Source: Cymodocea nodosa (lineage: Eukaryota; Streptophyta; Magnoliopsida; Alismatales; Cymodoceaceae). From it: a DNA stretch of 64,000 nucleotides. Each line of letters opens with the position of its first letter. Positions within the stretch are counted from its first letter, which is position 1. The DNA is taken from assembly GCA_036874045.1 (NCBI GenBank), contig CM072345.1, forward strand, positions 11,456,501 through 11,520,500, in the 5' to 3' direction. The position numbers and the translations under genes were made by a program. The notes beneath the pieces were generated by a model, which ran no database searches, was not told the DNA's origin, and was given only the letters and a program-made list of their open reading frames with translations. This document shows, piece after piece, positions 33,564 to 45,793 of the stretch.

Positions 33564-35983
33564 ATGCAAGTCGACGGGGGCCGGAGGAATGGGATTTCGT
33601 CGGCCCATTTGTTGTCGGAGGGGTTAGTGGACGGGATTTTGTGTAGGGAGACGAATGGCTACGTATCGTCGTCGTCGACAGGTTCTGTTTCCCCTTCACG
33701 TGTGTCGTCGTCTGGGGTCGGCAACAGCATTGAGCACCGGGTCTCCAAGATGGACACGCTCGCCGGATTAGCGATCAAATATGGTGTTGAGGTAAGAAAA
33801 AAAAGCCGATGCCAAAATTCGTTCGTCTTCCGATTCTTTCTTTTGCAAAAATGGTTTCGCGTTTACATCAAGTTACTCGTGATGCTTTGGGTTTTTTATG
33901 GCGGATTTGTAGATTTTGTTACTGTAATTTACTACATCTCTGATCATGAATGTTGAAGGTTTGATAGAAGGTGTAATTTTGTTTACATCGTTGATCTTAC
34001 CGAGTGGTTTTAGCTTTAGCCAAAAACCGAACGGATACGAATATGGATCGTTCAACAATTATTTTGTCTTTTCCTCGCCAGGGTTTAAATTCGATTGACT
34101 TCAATTTTTCACTAATTTTGAAGAACAATTATTTTGACCTTGTGTAAATTGCAGATGACTGTATTCGTCTTCCCTCAAATCACGGTTTTTCATGCATATG
34201 AATGACCAATTCTCTCAATCATCAAATTTGTTTTTTTTTCTAATTTGCTTCTAGTTTTTCGTAGTCTGATAATTTCTGTAAATTCTGTTTCCAATGTTCT
34301 AGGTGGCCGATATCAAACGAATGAATAGTTTAGCGACAGACCTTCAGATGTTTGCTCATGAGAAACTGCAGATCCCTCTCCCAGGAAGACATCACCTATC
34401 TAAAAATTCATCAACTGGTTCATATGATAACGGGTATGTACAGTACATCGTTTACCATACTATTTATCTTATTCTGTGAACTTTTTGAACGATAATATTG
34501 CACAACACATCTGGCTGATGCATCTCTTTGTTGCACTCTGATGGGGTTGAAATGTTCCAATTTAGTAGAATCTCCTTCAATCTTCTCTCTGGCCTTGCAG
34601 CATTCATCTATTTCAAGATTGCATTCGGTCCAAGATGACCAGGTTGTTTATGGTGAATTGATTTTGGTTACTCGGTAGAAATAAGTTGGTCAGGGCATAG
34701 ATAATAGAACATAATGCGTAATATACATGTCCCCGATGGTACCGTTCTTGTTCTAACATACTCTAAAAATATATGGGAACATACGCTATCTTGGATTTCT
34801 TGGCCATGTCTTCTTTAACAATTTTTCTTTCTTTTATTTGTTTCTGATATTGTTCTTTGTGGTAGGTCGTGTTAAATATAATTTGTGTCAGTTGCATTAT
34901 TTCCATGAGTATCTTCATGTGATATTTTTATAATTTTTTATCATAAACTATCATGTAAAATCTCACCTTTGATGATCGATCATATGGTAAGAGTATTACT
35001 ACACTTGGTTGTAACCTTTGATTGATGTCTTTGGCTTCTTATTGGGTAGAACACCTCATCGTTCAGTCTTTACCTTGCAGGCATTAAAACAATTCATGTG
35101 ATATTTTTATTATATTTTGACATAAGCTGTCATGTAGAATCTCACACTGAAGTGAACCATTGGTGATTATCATGTGGTATCACTACACTTGGGTTTTAAC
35201 CTTGTTATCATAGATTGATATGCTTCTTATTGCGTAAAACTCAGTGTCCAGAATTCTCCTCGTGGACATCAAAACATCGAACCATCCCAATTGCCGAAGT
35301 TGAAACCTCCACAGCCTCCATCACGAAGAGTATCCACTGCTATGAGAAGATTACAAGGTTACTATGGTCTTGCACATCATAAAAAGGAAATAACAGGCGA
35401 AGGTACTGAGTTAGCTGTGTATAGAACAGGAGGACTTGACTTAGAAAATGGTCTCCTGCGTCCAGTCTCACCAGCTACAGAACCACTTCCTAGTTGCCAT
35501 GGAAAATCAAGAAGTTTAGTCAATGAATTTCTTCCAGAAAATGGTGAATTGGTCGAAGATGCAGTAATTGCTGATGCTGAGGACAATGGTGATGTTGATA
35601 GGTCTTGCATTGAGAAGTCTGTCAGGAGGAGACAGAAAGCTGATGGTGATTCTTCATGTGGAACCCCAAATATATCAATAAAGGGTGAAAATGGAGGAGC
35701 TTTTGCCGGAAGAGCAGCGAAAACGCCAGTCAAGCCAAAATCTGCAAGTAAAGCAGATTTGGATTCTGCTCGTAAAACTAACGTACCAATTGGGGATATC
35801 TTCATGGCTAACAGCCTTTTTACAGTGAGAAGATCATCAAGCACTTCAAATTTGCAGGATTCTTGTAACTCTTCTTTGTGGCCGACAACCAAGTGGTCCT
35901 TGAAAGCAGATGCTATGGCCAGACCATTATTTGATGGTCTGTCAAAACCTACGACTACTCGAGGGAAGACAGCTCTTGATTAA
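33564..35983 (+). CDS. LysM-domain protein, intracellular plant type
   Basis: Three exons, 33564-33791, 34303-34433 and 35245-35983, give 365 residues. Phases agree only if exon 3 starts at 35245 (acceptor aactcag), three codons upstream of a tempting cag at 35249-35251. One LysM spans about residues 57-101 (HRVSKMDTLAGLAIKYGVEVADIKRMNSL then LQMFAHEKLQIPLPG), interrupted by intron 1 after KYGVE. No signal peptide or membrane helix is seen, so this is not a LysM receptor kinase. The rest is low-complexity and serine/lysine-rich with a conserved MRRLQGYYGLAHHKKE block. It matches, from memory, AT5G23130 and AT5G08200, annotated only as LysM proteins; the ligand is unknown. It lies 2.3 kb downstream of the sacsin-like gene, same strand. 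Confidence 0.9.
34914..35240. repeat. Intronic direct duplication, about 140 bp, two diverged copies
   Basis: 34914-35052 and 35093-35240 both run from ttcatgtgatattttta through atcatgt and actacacttgg to gcttcttattg followed by g(g/c)gta(g/a)aac. The second copy abuts the true 3' splice site of exon 3. Substitutions and small gaps show that it is old. Confidence 0.8.
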
Positions 35984-37394
35984 TCCAAGTATAGTCATGG
36001 TCTTTCTCTATTCTTTGTATTATGTTGTAGATTGTTGCCATCGATGATGCAGGAAATCTTGTTAGGTGACTACAATTAAGGAAGGGGGCATACAATACAC
36101 CGTTTCAGAGGAGAAAATTTACTTTTACGAAGAAAGCGAGTCGTGGAAGATACTGCTTGCTTTTCAGGTTATCACACGAGTGTCATTTGTTTCTTTGTAT
36201 TGAGTGTAGTTTTGTAAAGGAAGTATGACTTGTCGTGTGAAGAATGAACATCATAGTTCATAGATAGGCAAAAGTAATATTCATTTTGTGTATCCTTTTA
36301 TTTAAATTTTAAAAAACATATTGCATGGTCATAATTCCGCGACTGAGCGCATTTCTTCTTCATGCTTTCCCATTCTGGTTATTCTCTATTAATTTGTAAA
36401 GGGAATGTAAGCGTAGCAGTGTTGCAACAGTTGAACTTTGGTGGATAACCTATCAATCAATCTACCACTGGGATAAATGTGTATCATCTCCTTCCATGAG
36501 TATTGACCTTCATGTAGAGAAATCATTGTCTTTTCTTTATGCGAATGGTGTAGGTTGAGTTTGTTTTTTTATATTATCAGCAGTCAACTAAGCCAATGGG
36601 GATGAGGCTTTTTCGAATCAATAGCCAATAATTTTCACTGCACCTTTCTTTATCACTAGATGTTCAAGGAATTAGAATTACCGGCAGAGAGTACAGAGTA
36701 AATTTACAAATACGCGGTTGGAGTGACATCTACCCGGCGAATCTACAGATGCCCTGAGAACGTCGCTTTTGAACGATGGCTTGCATGTGCCATCCAGCGA
36801 ATGGTCAAAGAAATTTATTAGGCGTGACGAACCTTATGAGCTGTATACACACACTTTCCAGCCAGTTGTAAAATCAAAAAGCTTGAAGAGGAAAAAGAAA
36901 AGGAGATTTCTTCGGGAATGTAGAACAGTACAAATGCAACTTATGTCAAAAAGATCGATCGACATGCCTTCCGGGTATTAAGGACTCTGCAGCATCACAT
37001 TCACATGCACGGTATACATAGGCATTGCACTCACATGGGCTTGTTAATCATATGGACTGAACCACCTCATGCGGATCCTCGTACAAGTCATAATGTGTTC
37101 GAGAAAGCAGTAATATTTACTGGCAGTACAACTAACAGCAAGATGGCATAATTAATGCTGGTAGCGAAGGATGAAATATTAGGTTGGAACCCACCATAAA
37201 AAAAAAACGCTGGCAGTGGAATTCATGGTGTCCAGGAATAATCAAAGCTCTTTAAAGTAATCTGGCAAAGAAAAAAAAACATCCAAGAGCACCAACAAAT
37301 TTTCGGTTAAGATAGCCAGATAATTTCATCATAGCGTGAATCAGTTTTCCTTTTATAGATTATACTCTTTTTCTTTGAATATTCTCTATTGGGA
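35984..37394. other. Convergent intergenic region
   Basis: 3' regions of the LysM gene (+) and the PPR gene (-). A 70-codon frame at 36769-36981 is lysine/arginine-rich with no recognised family and is not called. No repeats were recognised. Confidence 0.55.
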
Positions 37395-39215
37395 TCATTG
37401 GCAATGGCATGTAAAACCCACCAGAACATCTATCCCCTTCAACACACGAAGGATCTCTTCACTCATTGGATGCGAATTGTCCCCAACAAGAAACTCATGA
37501 ACAGTTCCGTCAATCTCAAATGAACTCCAACCAGGACGATTCTTTATTCCCTTCTCTTTCATTTTCACCCTAACATCCATGGCTTGTCTCCACATACCAG
37601 CCTTAGAATATAAACTTGATAGCTGCACGTAAGCTCCAGAATGAGAGGGATCCAGTTCCAGAATTCTTTCCGCAACAAATTCTCCAAGTTCTGGATTTCC
37701 ATGAATATTGCAAGCGGTCAATAAAGCTCCCCAGAGTGTAACATCAGGTGTAACAGAGGAGGCTTTAATAAACTCAAAAGCCTGATCTAAGAAACCTGCC
37801 TGTCCTATGAGATGCACCATACAAGAGCAGTGTTCAACCTGAGGGGTAATGCCATAAACAGAGGTCATCCTAATGAAAAAATTCTTCCCTTCATTTAGCA
37901 ACCCAGCATGAGCACAACCCAACAATATTCCCAAAAATGTCTCAGAGTTTGGTCTTAACCCGTCTCTCAATAGCTTAGAGAAGAGATCAAAGCAAGCTGA
38001 AGCGTTCCCATGTGTGGCCATTGCCATTATCATCACATTCCAAGATATCAGAGTTTTTTTCACAATTCTATCGAACAAAACACAAGAGAATTCCAGGCAT
38101 CCACATTTTGCATACATATCCACCAACGCGGTCACTAGAACAACATCATTCTGGATCATATGCTCGTCCAAGCTAGAGTGAATTTGTTGCCCCAAGCTCA
38201 AAGCGCCCAAATGGGCGCAAGCTGTGATTGCACTGGTGAGAGCAGCATTATTAGGCACTACCATAACTGCTCGCATCTCCTGAAAAGCACTCAAAGCCTC
38301 CATGAATTCACCATTTTGCACGTACCCACTGATTAATGCACTCCAAGATACTTCATTTTTGTTGGGCGTTTGATCGAAGATTTCCCGGGCAACTCTCGTG
38401 CTTCCAGATCTTGCATATCCTGACACCATACAGTTCCAGGTAATTGTGTCTTTATCCACCAACGCATCAAATATTTTGCGTGCATCCTCGATGCTTTCAC
38501 ACTTTGCATACATATCTATCATCGAATTTGCTACATGTATGTCATAGAGAACGTCATCGTTTTCGAAAGCCACGCCCTCCACTTTCCTGGCCAAAGTCGG
38601 ATCCCCCACCTGGGCACATGCATTGAAGGCAGCAACAAGGGCCATTCCGTCAGGCCTGATGCCGCCCTCCCTCATGGCAAAGAACAACTCGATAGCCTCG
38701 GTCCCTCTATCACTCCTACCATAACCACTCATCATCACGGTCCACGTAACCAAGTTCCTAACGGGCATTTCGTCGAACAGAACCCGGGCGAGATCGACCG
38801 ACCCACAAACCAAGTAGCCATCCAGCAACGTGTTCAACGCGAACGCATCCGACCAAAACCCAAGACGCAAAAGATTCACGTGAACACCCATCAGCGCCAT
38901 CAGCCCGCGGAGACCGGAGAACGCCCGGGCGACGAAGGAGAAGGTGATACCGTTCGGCCTGGCGCCGCTCTGCACCATCTTCTTGAACTCGGCAACGGTG
39001 CCATAAGGGTCCCTGGCTTCCAGCCGAGCTTTGAGGACGGCGTTCCAGGCGAATGGGTTGTTGACTTGTATGATTGGATTGGTGTGTTCGGCTTGTGGTA
39101 CTGTGGAGAGTGGCAAGTTTGCCTGACGGAGGAAAAGAGCGCTGGTGAAGGAGAGATTCTTGAGGACTAGATACCCATCAAAGGTGCACCTGAGACGGAG
39201 AAGAGACGGTATCAT
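37395..39215 (-). CDS. Pentatricopeptide repeat protein, PLS class with E domain
   Basis: An intronless 606-residue frame. From about residue 50 it is a continuous series of PPR motifs of mixed length, with typical signatures: NTLLDGYLVCGSVDLARVLFDEMP, NSMIDMYAKCESIEDARKIFD, WSALISGYVQNG and LVDMYAKCG. The C-terminus (WGALLTACNIHGNPELGEFVAERILELDP through GWSSFEIDGTVHEFLVGDNSHP) is an E/E+ type end without a DYW deaminase domain. This class binds organelle RNA and usually guides C-to-U editing with a partner. The basic N-terminus (MIPSLLRLRCTFDGYLVLKN) could be a mitochondrial or plastid presequence. The RNA target cannot be read from sequence by eye. The start ATG is the first in the frame. 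Confidence 0.93.
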   Translation of the reverse strand: MIPSLLRLRCTFDGYLVLKNLSFTSALFLRQANLPLSTVPQAEHTNPIIQVNNPFAWNAVLKARLEARDPYGTVAEFKKMVQSGARPNGITFSFVARAFSGLRGLMALMGVHVNLLRLGFWSDAFALNTLLDGYLVCGSVDLARVLFDEMPVRNLVTWTVMMSGYGRSDRGTEAIELFFAMREGGIRPDGMALVAAFNACAQVGDPTLARKVEGVAFENDDVLYDIHVANSMIDMYAKCESIEDARKIFDALVDKDTITWNCMVSGYARSGSTRVAREIFDQTPNKNEVSWSALISGYVQNGEFMEALSAFQEMRAVMVVPNNAALTSAITACAHLGALSLGQQIHSSLDEHMIQNDVVLVTALVDMYAKCGCLEFSCVLFDRIVKKTLISWNVMIMAMATHGNASACFDLFSKLLRDGLRPNSETFLGILLGCAHAGLLNEGKNFFIRMTSVYGITPQVEHCSCMVHLIGQAGFLDQAFEFIKASSVTPDVTLWGALLTACNIHGNPELGEFVAERILELDPSHSGAYVQLSSLYSKAGMWRQAMDVRVKMKEKGIKNRPGWSSFEIDGTVHEFLVGDNSHPMSEEILRVLKGIDVLVGFTCHCQ

Positions 39216-40064
39216 AGCAATGGGTATGGGAAATCCATCACTTCATGCATGATATGTTCGTTGGAGTTGTCTCCTTACAAGTTGATGATGGCAGTGTTTT
39301 CCGAATTTTTTACTTGTTATCCGTCCTTGATTAATTATGTGATGATAAAGAAATTTTGATTTAAATTTAAATAAAATTATCATAAATGATCTACCATAAA
39401 CTGTTAAAATCCAACACGTTAATTTTGTGTTTTGAATCAATAATTCCAACCACTTCTGTCTGTTTAACCTAATCCGTTTAACCCAAGATGCCAGTGAATT
39501 GACACGTTGTCACCAATTTGACCTATCAATCCATTAGCAACCTCGGTCAAGTTTAGTGGACCTAAGGAGTAAAAGAAAAAGTTAAATTACAGTGAATGAG
39601 GGGTCACATCTACATCCCCAAGTTCATGATTTCGAATTCTCCAGGAAAGCTTAAATCCTAACGATAATATCACCAACCCGTTTGATCTTGACGGGTTTGC
39701 GAGATCAAAAGACAACTAGTCATTTTTCAACCTTTGGCGCGCATAGCGACCACATTCAACACGCTTTAACTTCACATGCAAATAAAAAGTACCAATATTG
39801 GACAATGGTAACGAGACATCATGTAAAAGAATCAACCAGAAATAGCTATATTCGTAATTTCCTTGTCAGATTTGAATTGAAATGTTAAAAACACTATTAT
39901 TACAGTATCCATCACTTTACCTTCATAGCCAATCAACAGTTGTCAAATTTTTATTTAATGTGAACTGTTTTGAGCTAACATTGATCATTGACGCAGAACA
40001 CGATCACAGGAAGCACTAAAATACTACTGACAACCCCACAAAAGTTTCTAAGATAAAGAAACTA
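39216..40064. other. Intergenic, nothing recognised
   Basis: Promoter side of the PPR gene and 3' region of COX16, both on the minus strand. AT-rich, with no element or ORF of interest. Confidence 0.6.
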
Positions 40065-40681
40065 CTAGTTGTCTGATTTCCCATCATTTGGCCGTGGAAT
40101 CTTCTTAAATTCGTAATTGTAGATATCGATCCTTTCCTGCAAGGACTGAAAGAATATTCGATCAGAGTAATAATTATGCATCACATATTGGAATACAACA
40201 GAAACCTGAACAATTCGAAGCACAATGCATATACCTTAAGCTCTTCTTCCAAAGAGAAGTTTTTCTTCGGCTTATAGCCATCCATGGGACCCGTTCTTCC
40301 CAACATCCTTGTACTTTCAAGACTCTCCCATTCGAGATCGTCTTTCTCCTTTCTCACATCCTTCCTAACAAATTACAAACTGAACTCATAAAGCATTTCA
40401 TAAACATCAGATATACCTATAACAGAATCACAACGTACGGAACATAAACTCTAAGCCAAAAGGAGAATACAAAACAACAGAACAAAGATGTATGAAAATG
40501 GCAACCTGCCTTCTAGCATGTGGGCAAGTCCAACCGAACCAAAAACAGTGAGTGATATGAGAGGAACTCCATAGCGGACAAATGGACTTTTTCTACCCCA
40601 TCTTTTAAACTGGGAAGCTGACTGCATAATCTTCGCTTTAGCTGGGGCCATTGTGTAGTTTGCATTCTTCACAGAATCCAT
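40065..40681 (-). CDS. COX16: Cytochrome c oxidase assembly protein COX16
   Basis: Three exons on the minus strand, 40681-40506, 40364-40235 and 40145-40065, give 128 residues with matching phases. Residues 25-60 (FKRWGRKSPFVRYGVPLISLTVFGSVGLAHMLEGR) carry the one membrane segment near 36-55. They are followed by KDVRKEKDDLEWES and a C-terminal FKKIPRPND tail, all COX16 hallmarks. COX16 is an inner mitochondrial membrane protein needed for copper delivery and assembly of complex IV. The start is set at MDSVKNANYT; longer in-frame sequence to 40828 crosses an apparent 3' splice site (tccttatctttag) and is treated as intron plus leader. Intron 1 uses an AG/GTTGCC donor. Confidence 0.9.
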
Positions 40682-40699
40682 CACCACTTCATCCACACC

Positions 40700-43600
40700 T
40701 ACTTCTAAAGATAAGGACAAGGAAAATGAGAACACAACCAAGAAGCTAGCTGAAGAGTGAAGAAAGCTGTTATCATGGGTTTTTTTTTTTTGCAGAAAGC
40801 AATAAATAAAAATATGAAGGACAACCATCCATCAGGAAGATGGAAGAGACATTACAAACCCAACAGAAAACAGAGCAGCAAGTGTGGGTGCCAAATGAGA
40901 TAAATGAGCCAAGTCCTTGGTTGGCTCAGCTCATGTATTTGAACCACTGGCTCAAGCTCCTCTACTCAACCCAAGAACACCATTCAGTTTGGTTTCATTT
41001 CGGCTCATTCAGTTTGATCTTGATTAGTTCATTTAACCATAAAGATCACCACACACTTATTGCAGTGAATTATAGAAAGCTTAATACAATGAACTTTTAT
41101 GTAGCAAAAGATTTTCCAAAAGGAAAATCTATTTTTTGCAGTGCGCTCAATCTTGGTTGCACCATTACAATTTACAAAGCCGTCATCATATCAAGCCATT
41201 TTCCTTAAAAATTTCCAGCAGCAACCTATGCCAAAATCCTTAGGTACATGTCAATGCTGATAAAAACCAAAAGGCATTCATCTTAAACTTAGAAATACCA
41301 AAATTTATGACCATACAATATGGTCTCAATTAATTATCATTATTATTGTCACTATTTATTACTTTACTATTACCGTCGACAATGATATTGTCATTACTAT
41401 TACCGATAAAAACTAAAAGACATTCATTTATAATTTATTTGTAACTGCAGTAGATGAACCATGCACCCTATTCAAAATTTGATGAGCGGATAAAAAAAAT
41501 CTCAGCCGTGGAGGAGAAAAATCTAACAGAAATGAGATCTTTTCAACTTTCAGGTTTGAAAAAAGAAAATTTAAAGGCAGTAGCAAAAATATTAATCACT
41601 AAGAAAAAGACATACGAGGTACAAAAGAACAGAAAGAAACCATACATCAATAGTCCAAAAAAGAAGGTGAAACAGAAAAGATACCGTAAGTACAGATCAG
41701 ACAACAAAAGAGGAAAACAAACATAACAAGAATAATGAAACCAAATAACAGCAACAATAGAAAAAAATTAAACAGACACTCAGAAGAACATTCAGCAAGC
41801 AATGCAGCCCCCTAAATTTCCAGGTCTGATAACATGCCAAAGAGATGAGATGTTTTGACAAAAACTGGCATGGCATTCTTATTGTTCAACATAAGTTTCA
41901 TCTTACGTTCATATATACCTGGGCAGTCCAGATGAAATGAATATAAGAGGGAAAAAAGAACTATCTTTATTCTCAAGGCGCATTTGTATTAGCTTAGCAA
42001 TAGTTAATAAGTTGATGAGCACAGATCACACCCGTGAAGGCAGCAATCATTAAGCTAAAACTAGACAGTAGTGGAAAAAATTATAAAAATTTCTGGACAT
42101 TCTTTTAAGTAGTTCCAAGTTAATCATCGAGTTGTAGAAAACACTTTTAATAATAGTTTCAGACTACAGATTTCTAGTGATTCTGGCTATTTTTGTCCAT
42201 CATAGTGGATATTAGTTTGGATCCCCTTTAGTTAAGTGAATCCATTTTCTGCTTTTGTAGTGTTGGTCTCACACATCATGCATCTTATCTTCACAATACC
42301 TTCATTACTTTCAAATAGTTTTTGTAGATCTTATCCACTTCAATGATAATGTGAGCAAAATACTAGTCACAGAAAATGAGAGTAATTGACGAAGCCTACC
42401 ATTTATTAGTGATTAATATTTTTGCTACTGTCTTCAAAAAACATTTTTGAATCTGAATGTTCAAATATCTGATTTCAACTACTGGTGCATTACTATTGAC
42501 TTTCAAATTTCAGCAGACTATATTGCTGGAAAGCCCTTCTTGTTTGCATATCTAGTATTGACAAGATAGTATTATCTTTCATATAGAAATAATCAAATTT
42601 TAACAAAAAAATTTGCATCTGAAAGAATGACTCAAGGAAAATATATGTTATATGTATGAACTTACAGTTGGGTGGTAAGGGAAAATGATTTTCTGGGAGA
42701 TACATGGGATGTTGCAGCACTTTGGCATCATTTGCTGCACCTTCCAATCCAGCTGACAAAAGTAAATCACATGTTGAAATCAACAACACCCAATACTTTT
42801 GGGTGTTGACGAGTAGGCTGCTCAGAAAAAACAACACCCAATACATCCTGGGTAGTATTCTTGCCAACTCATCCACCTCAAAATGCTATTTGTTTTTCTT
42901 TATGCATCACAAAAGAAAGGTGGGTGTCATCAACTGCTCCAACGCAATAGCATGAATTGAACATGCCTTGGTTGCTTACCTCATCTTATCCTAATGAAAT
43001 AAATCTTTTATTAGATCCATTTAATTAAATATATTTTTAAGGGTTTTTAAAATTTTTGAAAAAACGTAAATATAATTTTTTTATGAAATATTACTGAAAC
43101 ATACAAAATTATTGACAAATATAGTCATACATATATTTGTGTTACTACTCAAATATAGTCATATTTTGATGTTGTTTTAGGATTGTTTATGTATTTAAAT
43201 GTTATTTAGGAAATAATAAATTTAAATGTATACATAATTATTATTAAATATGTATAAATATATAATATATTCTTTAAAAAGTAAACAAAAAAAATTTATC
43301 TAAATGGGTACCTACACACCATCTAGGTGTTACCTAGGTGCCCTGGTGCCTCAAAAAGTATGGGTGGTATTTACCAGCACCACCTTCAAGGTTGAAAATT
43401 GTGTTGCAGATCTCCATTACCATTTTTCATTCCAATAATTTGCTAAACAATTGGCATTTATTCCTTCACTATCACATTGTGTGAATCTTGTAACATATTT
43501 CTTTGTCTAAAAGTAATATATATCTTCAAAAACACCTCTGGGGTCACACAACAATAATCAAAACAATTTCTTGGATAGTTGGATATGAGGTTAACATGTG

Positions 43601-44527
43601 TCTCGCAATTTGGTTCCTCGTGAATGAGTAATTATGCACCAGGTTCCGTCATTATTCTAAAGCCAATATAACAATAGTCTAATAAGTAGCTCTCCCTATC
43701 CCTTTCCCCATTTGTCTATAAAGAGGGATAGCTAATAGCTATTCTCTAATGTGTTCCTTCTCTTCAAAATCATTGCCACTTGAGTTAATATTGCTAAAGT
43801 CACCCATGGTGCTATCTATTACACCAATCAATTCATTCATTAATGACCTAAAAATTCGTAAACAAATGAAAAAAAAGGTCTCATTCTTTCACCCTAAAAA
43901 AGGGAAAAAATGGAACATCCATACAAATTATCACCATAATTAAACATTGACAAACAATGAATGTTAACATGTTATTCAGATTTTACAGATTGATAAATGA
44001 ATATTTAACATAAGCATTGAAATGTATTAACATTAAGAGTTTCAGATAAACATTCATATATCCGGATATTTATTGCATTTAGATGTGTATGATCAATCAA
44101 CATGCAAATCCTTGTAAACATTCAATCTGTGTAAACACAATGGACTTGTAAATATATGAACATGATCGATCAACATGTACTTGTAAACATGATATATTTG
44201 ATCGACCAATATGCTTGCAACATAATCGATGATCCATCAAAATGCTTGCAAACAAAACATATTTGTAAAATATCTTTGAAAACATGATCGATCAACGTGT
44301 ATTTGATCGATTAGAATATTACAATTAAATATATGAAAACATAGAACACAATCATTAGTAACATGGAACGTTAGATGGATTCCTGACCTGTGAACAGATC
44401 AGATTGAGGAAAATATTCATTGTCAACGCCACTCGATGAAAAGGCACCCCCAAAAAAAAAAATTTCAGAGAATACGCAATAGGAAAACGGAGGCGAAATT
44501 GGGAGGAGAAGCACAGGTGGACGGTAC
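40700..44527. other. Gene-poor stretch, possibly the COX16 leader intron
   Basis: AT-rich. Frames at 40840-41208, 41454-41726 and 42704-42955 have no recognisable family and biased composition. A 9-bp inverted repeat (CAACACCCA...TGGGTGTTG) is at 42784-42808. No retroelement coding was recognised. Confidence 0.45.
44089..44330. repeat. Degenerate repeat with GATCGATCAA core
   Basis: About five irregular copies of an aacatgatcgatcaacatgtacttgtaa-like unit, near 44089, 44158, 44195, 44220 and 44280. Periods vary from about 30 to 60 bases. No coding frame. Confidence 0.6.
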
Positions 44528-44690
44528 CTGCGTTGGGAGGAGAATCGTCGTGCCACCTGGATCGGAAAGATCACCGTCGACAGGCAGACCAGGACGTGAA
44601 GGGGAGGCCGCTATCCAGAGGGGCCGTCGGGAGCGGGCAGAAGAGACGGTGAACGCCGAAACCGGGCGGATGTAGATAGGTTTTTTGTTG
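44528..44690 (-). other. Candidate non-coding first exon (leader) of COX16
   Basis: A GC-rich island in AT-rich surroundings that ends, on the minus strand, with a good donor (aacgcag/gtaccg, exon end 44528). COX16 has an acceptor (ttatctttag) about 24 bases before its ATG and no exon was found between, so a 5'-UTR intron of about 3.8 kb is plausible. It could instead be an unrelated promoter. Inference only. Confidence 0.3.
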
Positions 44691-44767
44691 GTCGATGAAT
44701 ACTTTCGTAAATATCAGGATCATATGGTACGAGTTCTTATCGATTTGTGTTAATCACAGATGAAATA

Positions 44768-44801
44768 AATAACAATAACAACAATAATAATAATAATAAA
44801 T
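44768..44801. repeat. AAT/AAC microsatellite
   Basis: aataacaataacaacaataa followed by a run of ATA/AAT triplets. Confidence 0.8.
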
Positions 44802-45793
44802 ACTTTGGTTTATCTATATCTACTCGCTCATGACACGGTTTTGCTTAATAAAAGTAATTTAAAAAATAATTCTAAATTAGAATTACATAATGATATCTTA
44901 CGGTCCAAAAGATTAAGGTTGAGTTTAGGTAAGATTTTGGACCTTTTGGTCATGGTCCTAAAATCCTATCAAAATAAGTGATTTTGGATAACATCACATC
45001 GACTTTGCATAATGCTTTTGTAGTTTTTTTCTCTCCAAAATCACAAAACTAAAGAAACAAAAATTCTAACTCTTTGGTCTCTTTTGCGTGAAATTTGACG
45101 ATATAAAATCAAGACGTAATTGAGAAAGATTTTTAATGTATTTTGTATGGTAATTTAAAATTTCCCAATTTTCGTTTTCTTGCAAAACCGTTCACTCCCA
45201 AAAGACACAAGCCGGTGAGGTTCAAACACATCGACGGAAGAGTCGACTCATTAAAGATTATAGCATTCGTCGAAGGTTTAAATTTATGCCAATTTTATAT
45301 CGACTTGCAGGGTGTTTTACATTCGTCTAATCAGACTCGTCAAAAATTTAAAATATAAGGCATGGACTCAGTTGGTCTTTGATGCTTGTCGATCCATCTT
45401 TAATTTAATCCCCCCTGTACGGTGCCTCGTGTGCTGAAAGACTCGTACACAAATGTGAAAATTATCTTTGCATGATAAAAGTTGGTTATTTTTCACATAA
45501 GTTTTTGATCAATATGTACCGATGTCGACGCTGAAGGGGAGGAGTGGGGGCAGGTGAGTGCTGTTGACGGGGGGATGGAGATCGCCGACTCTGACGTGAC
45601 TTTCGGTTTGAAAAATTTGCATAACAGAAAGTTCAAGTAGAATTTTAATAATGATGTTAACTAGCATATGGTATTACATGGATGGGGGATAATGCATGTT
45701 AAGGATATACACCAAACTCATCGAAAATTCTTCTACTTTTTTCTATTTGCACTTGTCGATGCATGATGTCGTTGATTCTCTAGCTACCCACAA
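44802..45793. other. Intergenic, nothing recognised
   Basis: AT-rich sequence downstream of the DJC76-type gene. A frame at 45143-45358 has no recognised family. Confidence 0.55.

Noticed and set aside
36769..36981. 70-codon basic frame downstream of the LysM gene
   Set aside because: Lysine/arginine-rich tail looks random. It could be a small exon, but no junction or family supports it.
38535..39170. 211-codon plus-strand frame
   Set aside because: Exact shadow of the PPR gene on the other strand; high GC keeps it open.
41454..41726. Lysine-rich 90-codon frame
   Set aside because: Composition follows AAA-rich DNA; no family.
42784..42808. 9-bp inverted repeat CAACACCCA/TGGGTGTTG
   Set aside because: Short, with a 7-base loop and only partial second copy nearby; compatible with chance.
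44436..44675. 79-codon plus-strand frame and 67-codon minus-strand frame over the GC island
   Set aside because: Better explained as non-coding leader or promoter DNA; neither resembles a known protein.
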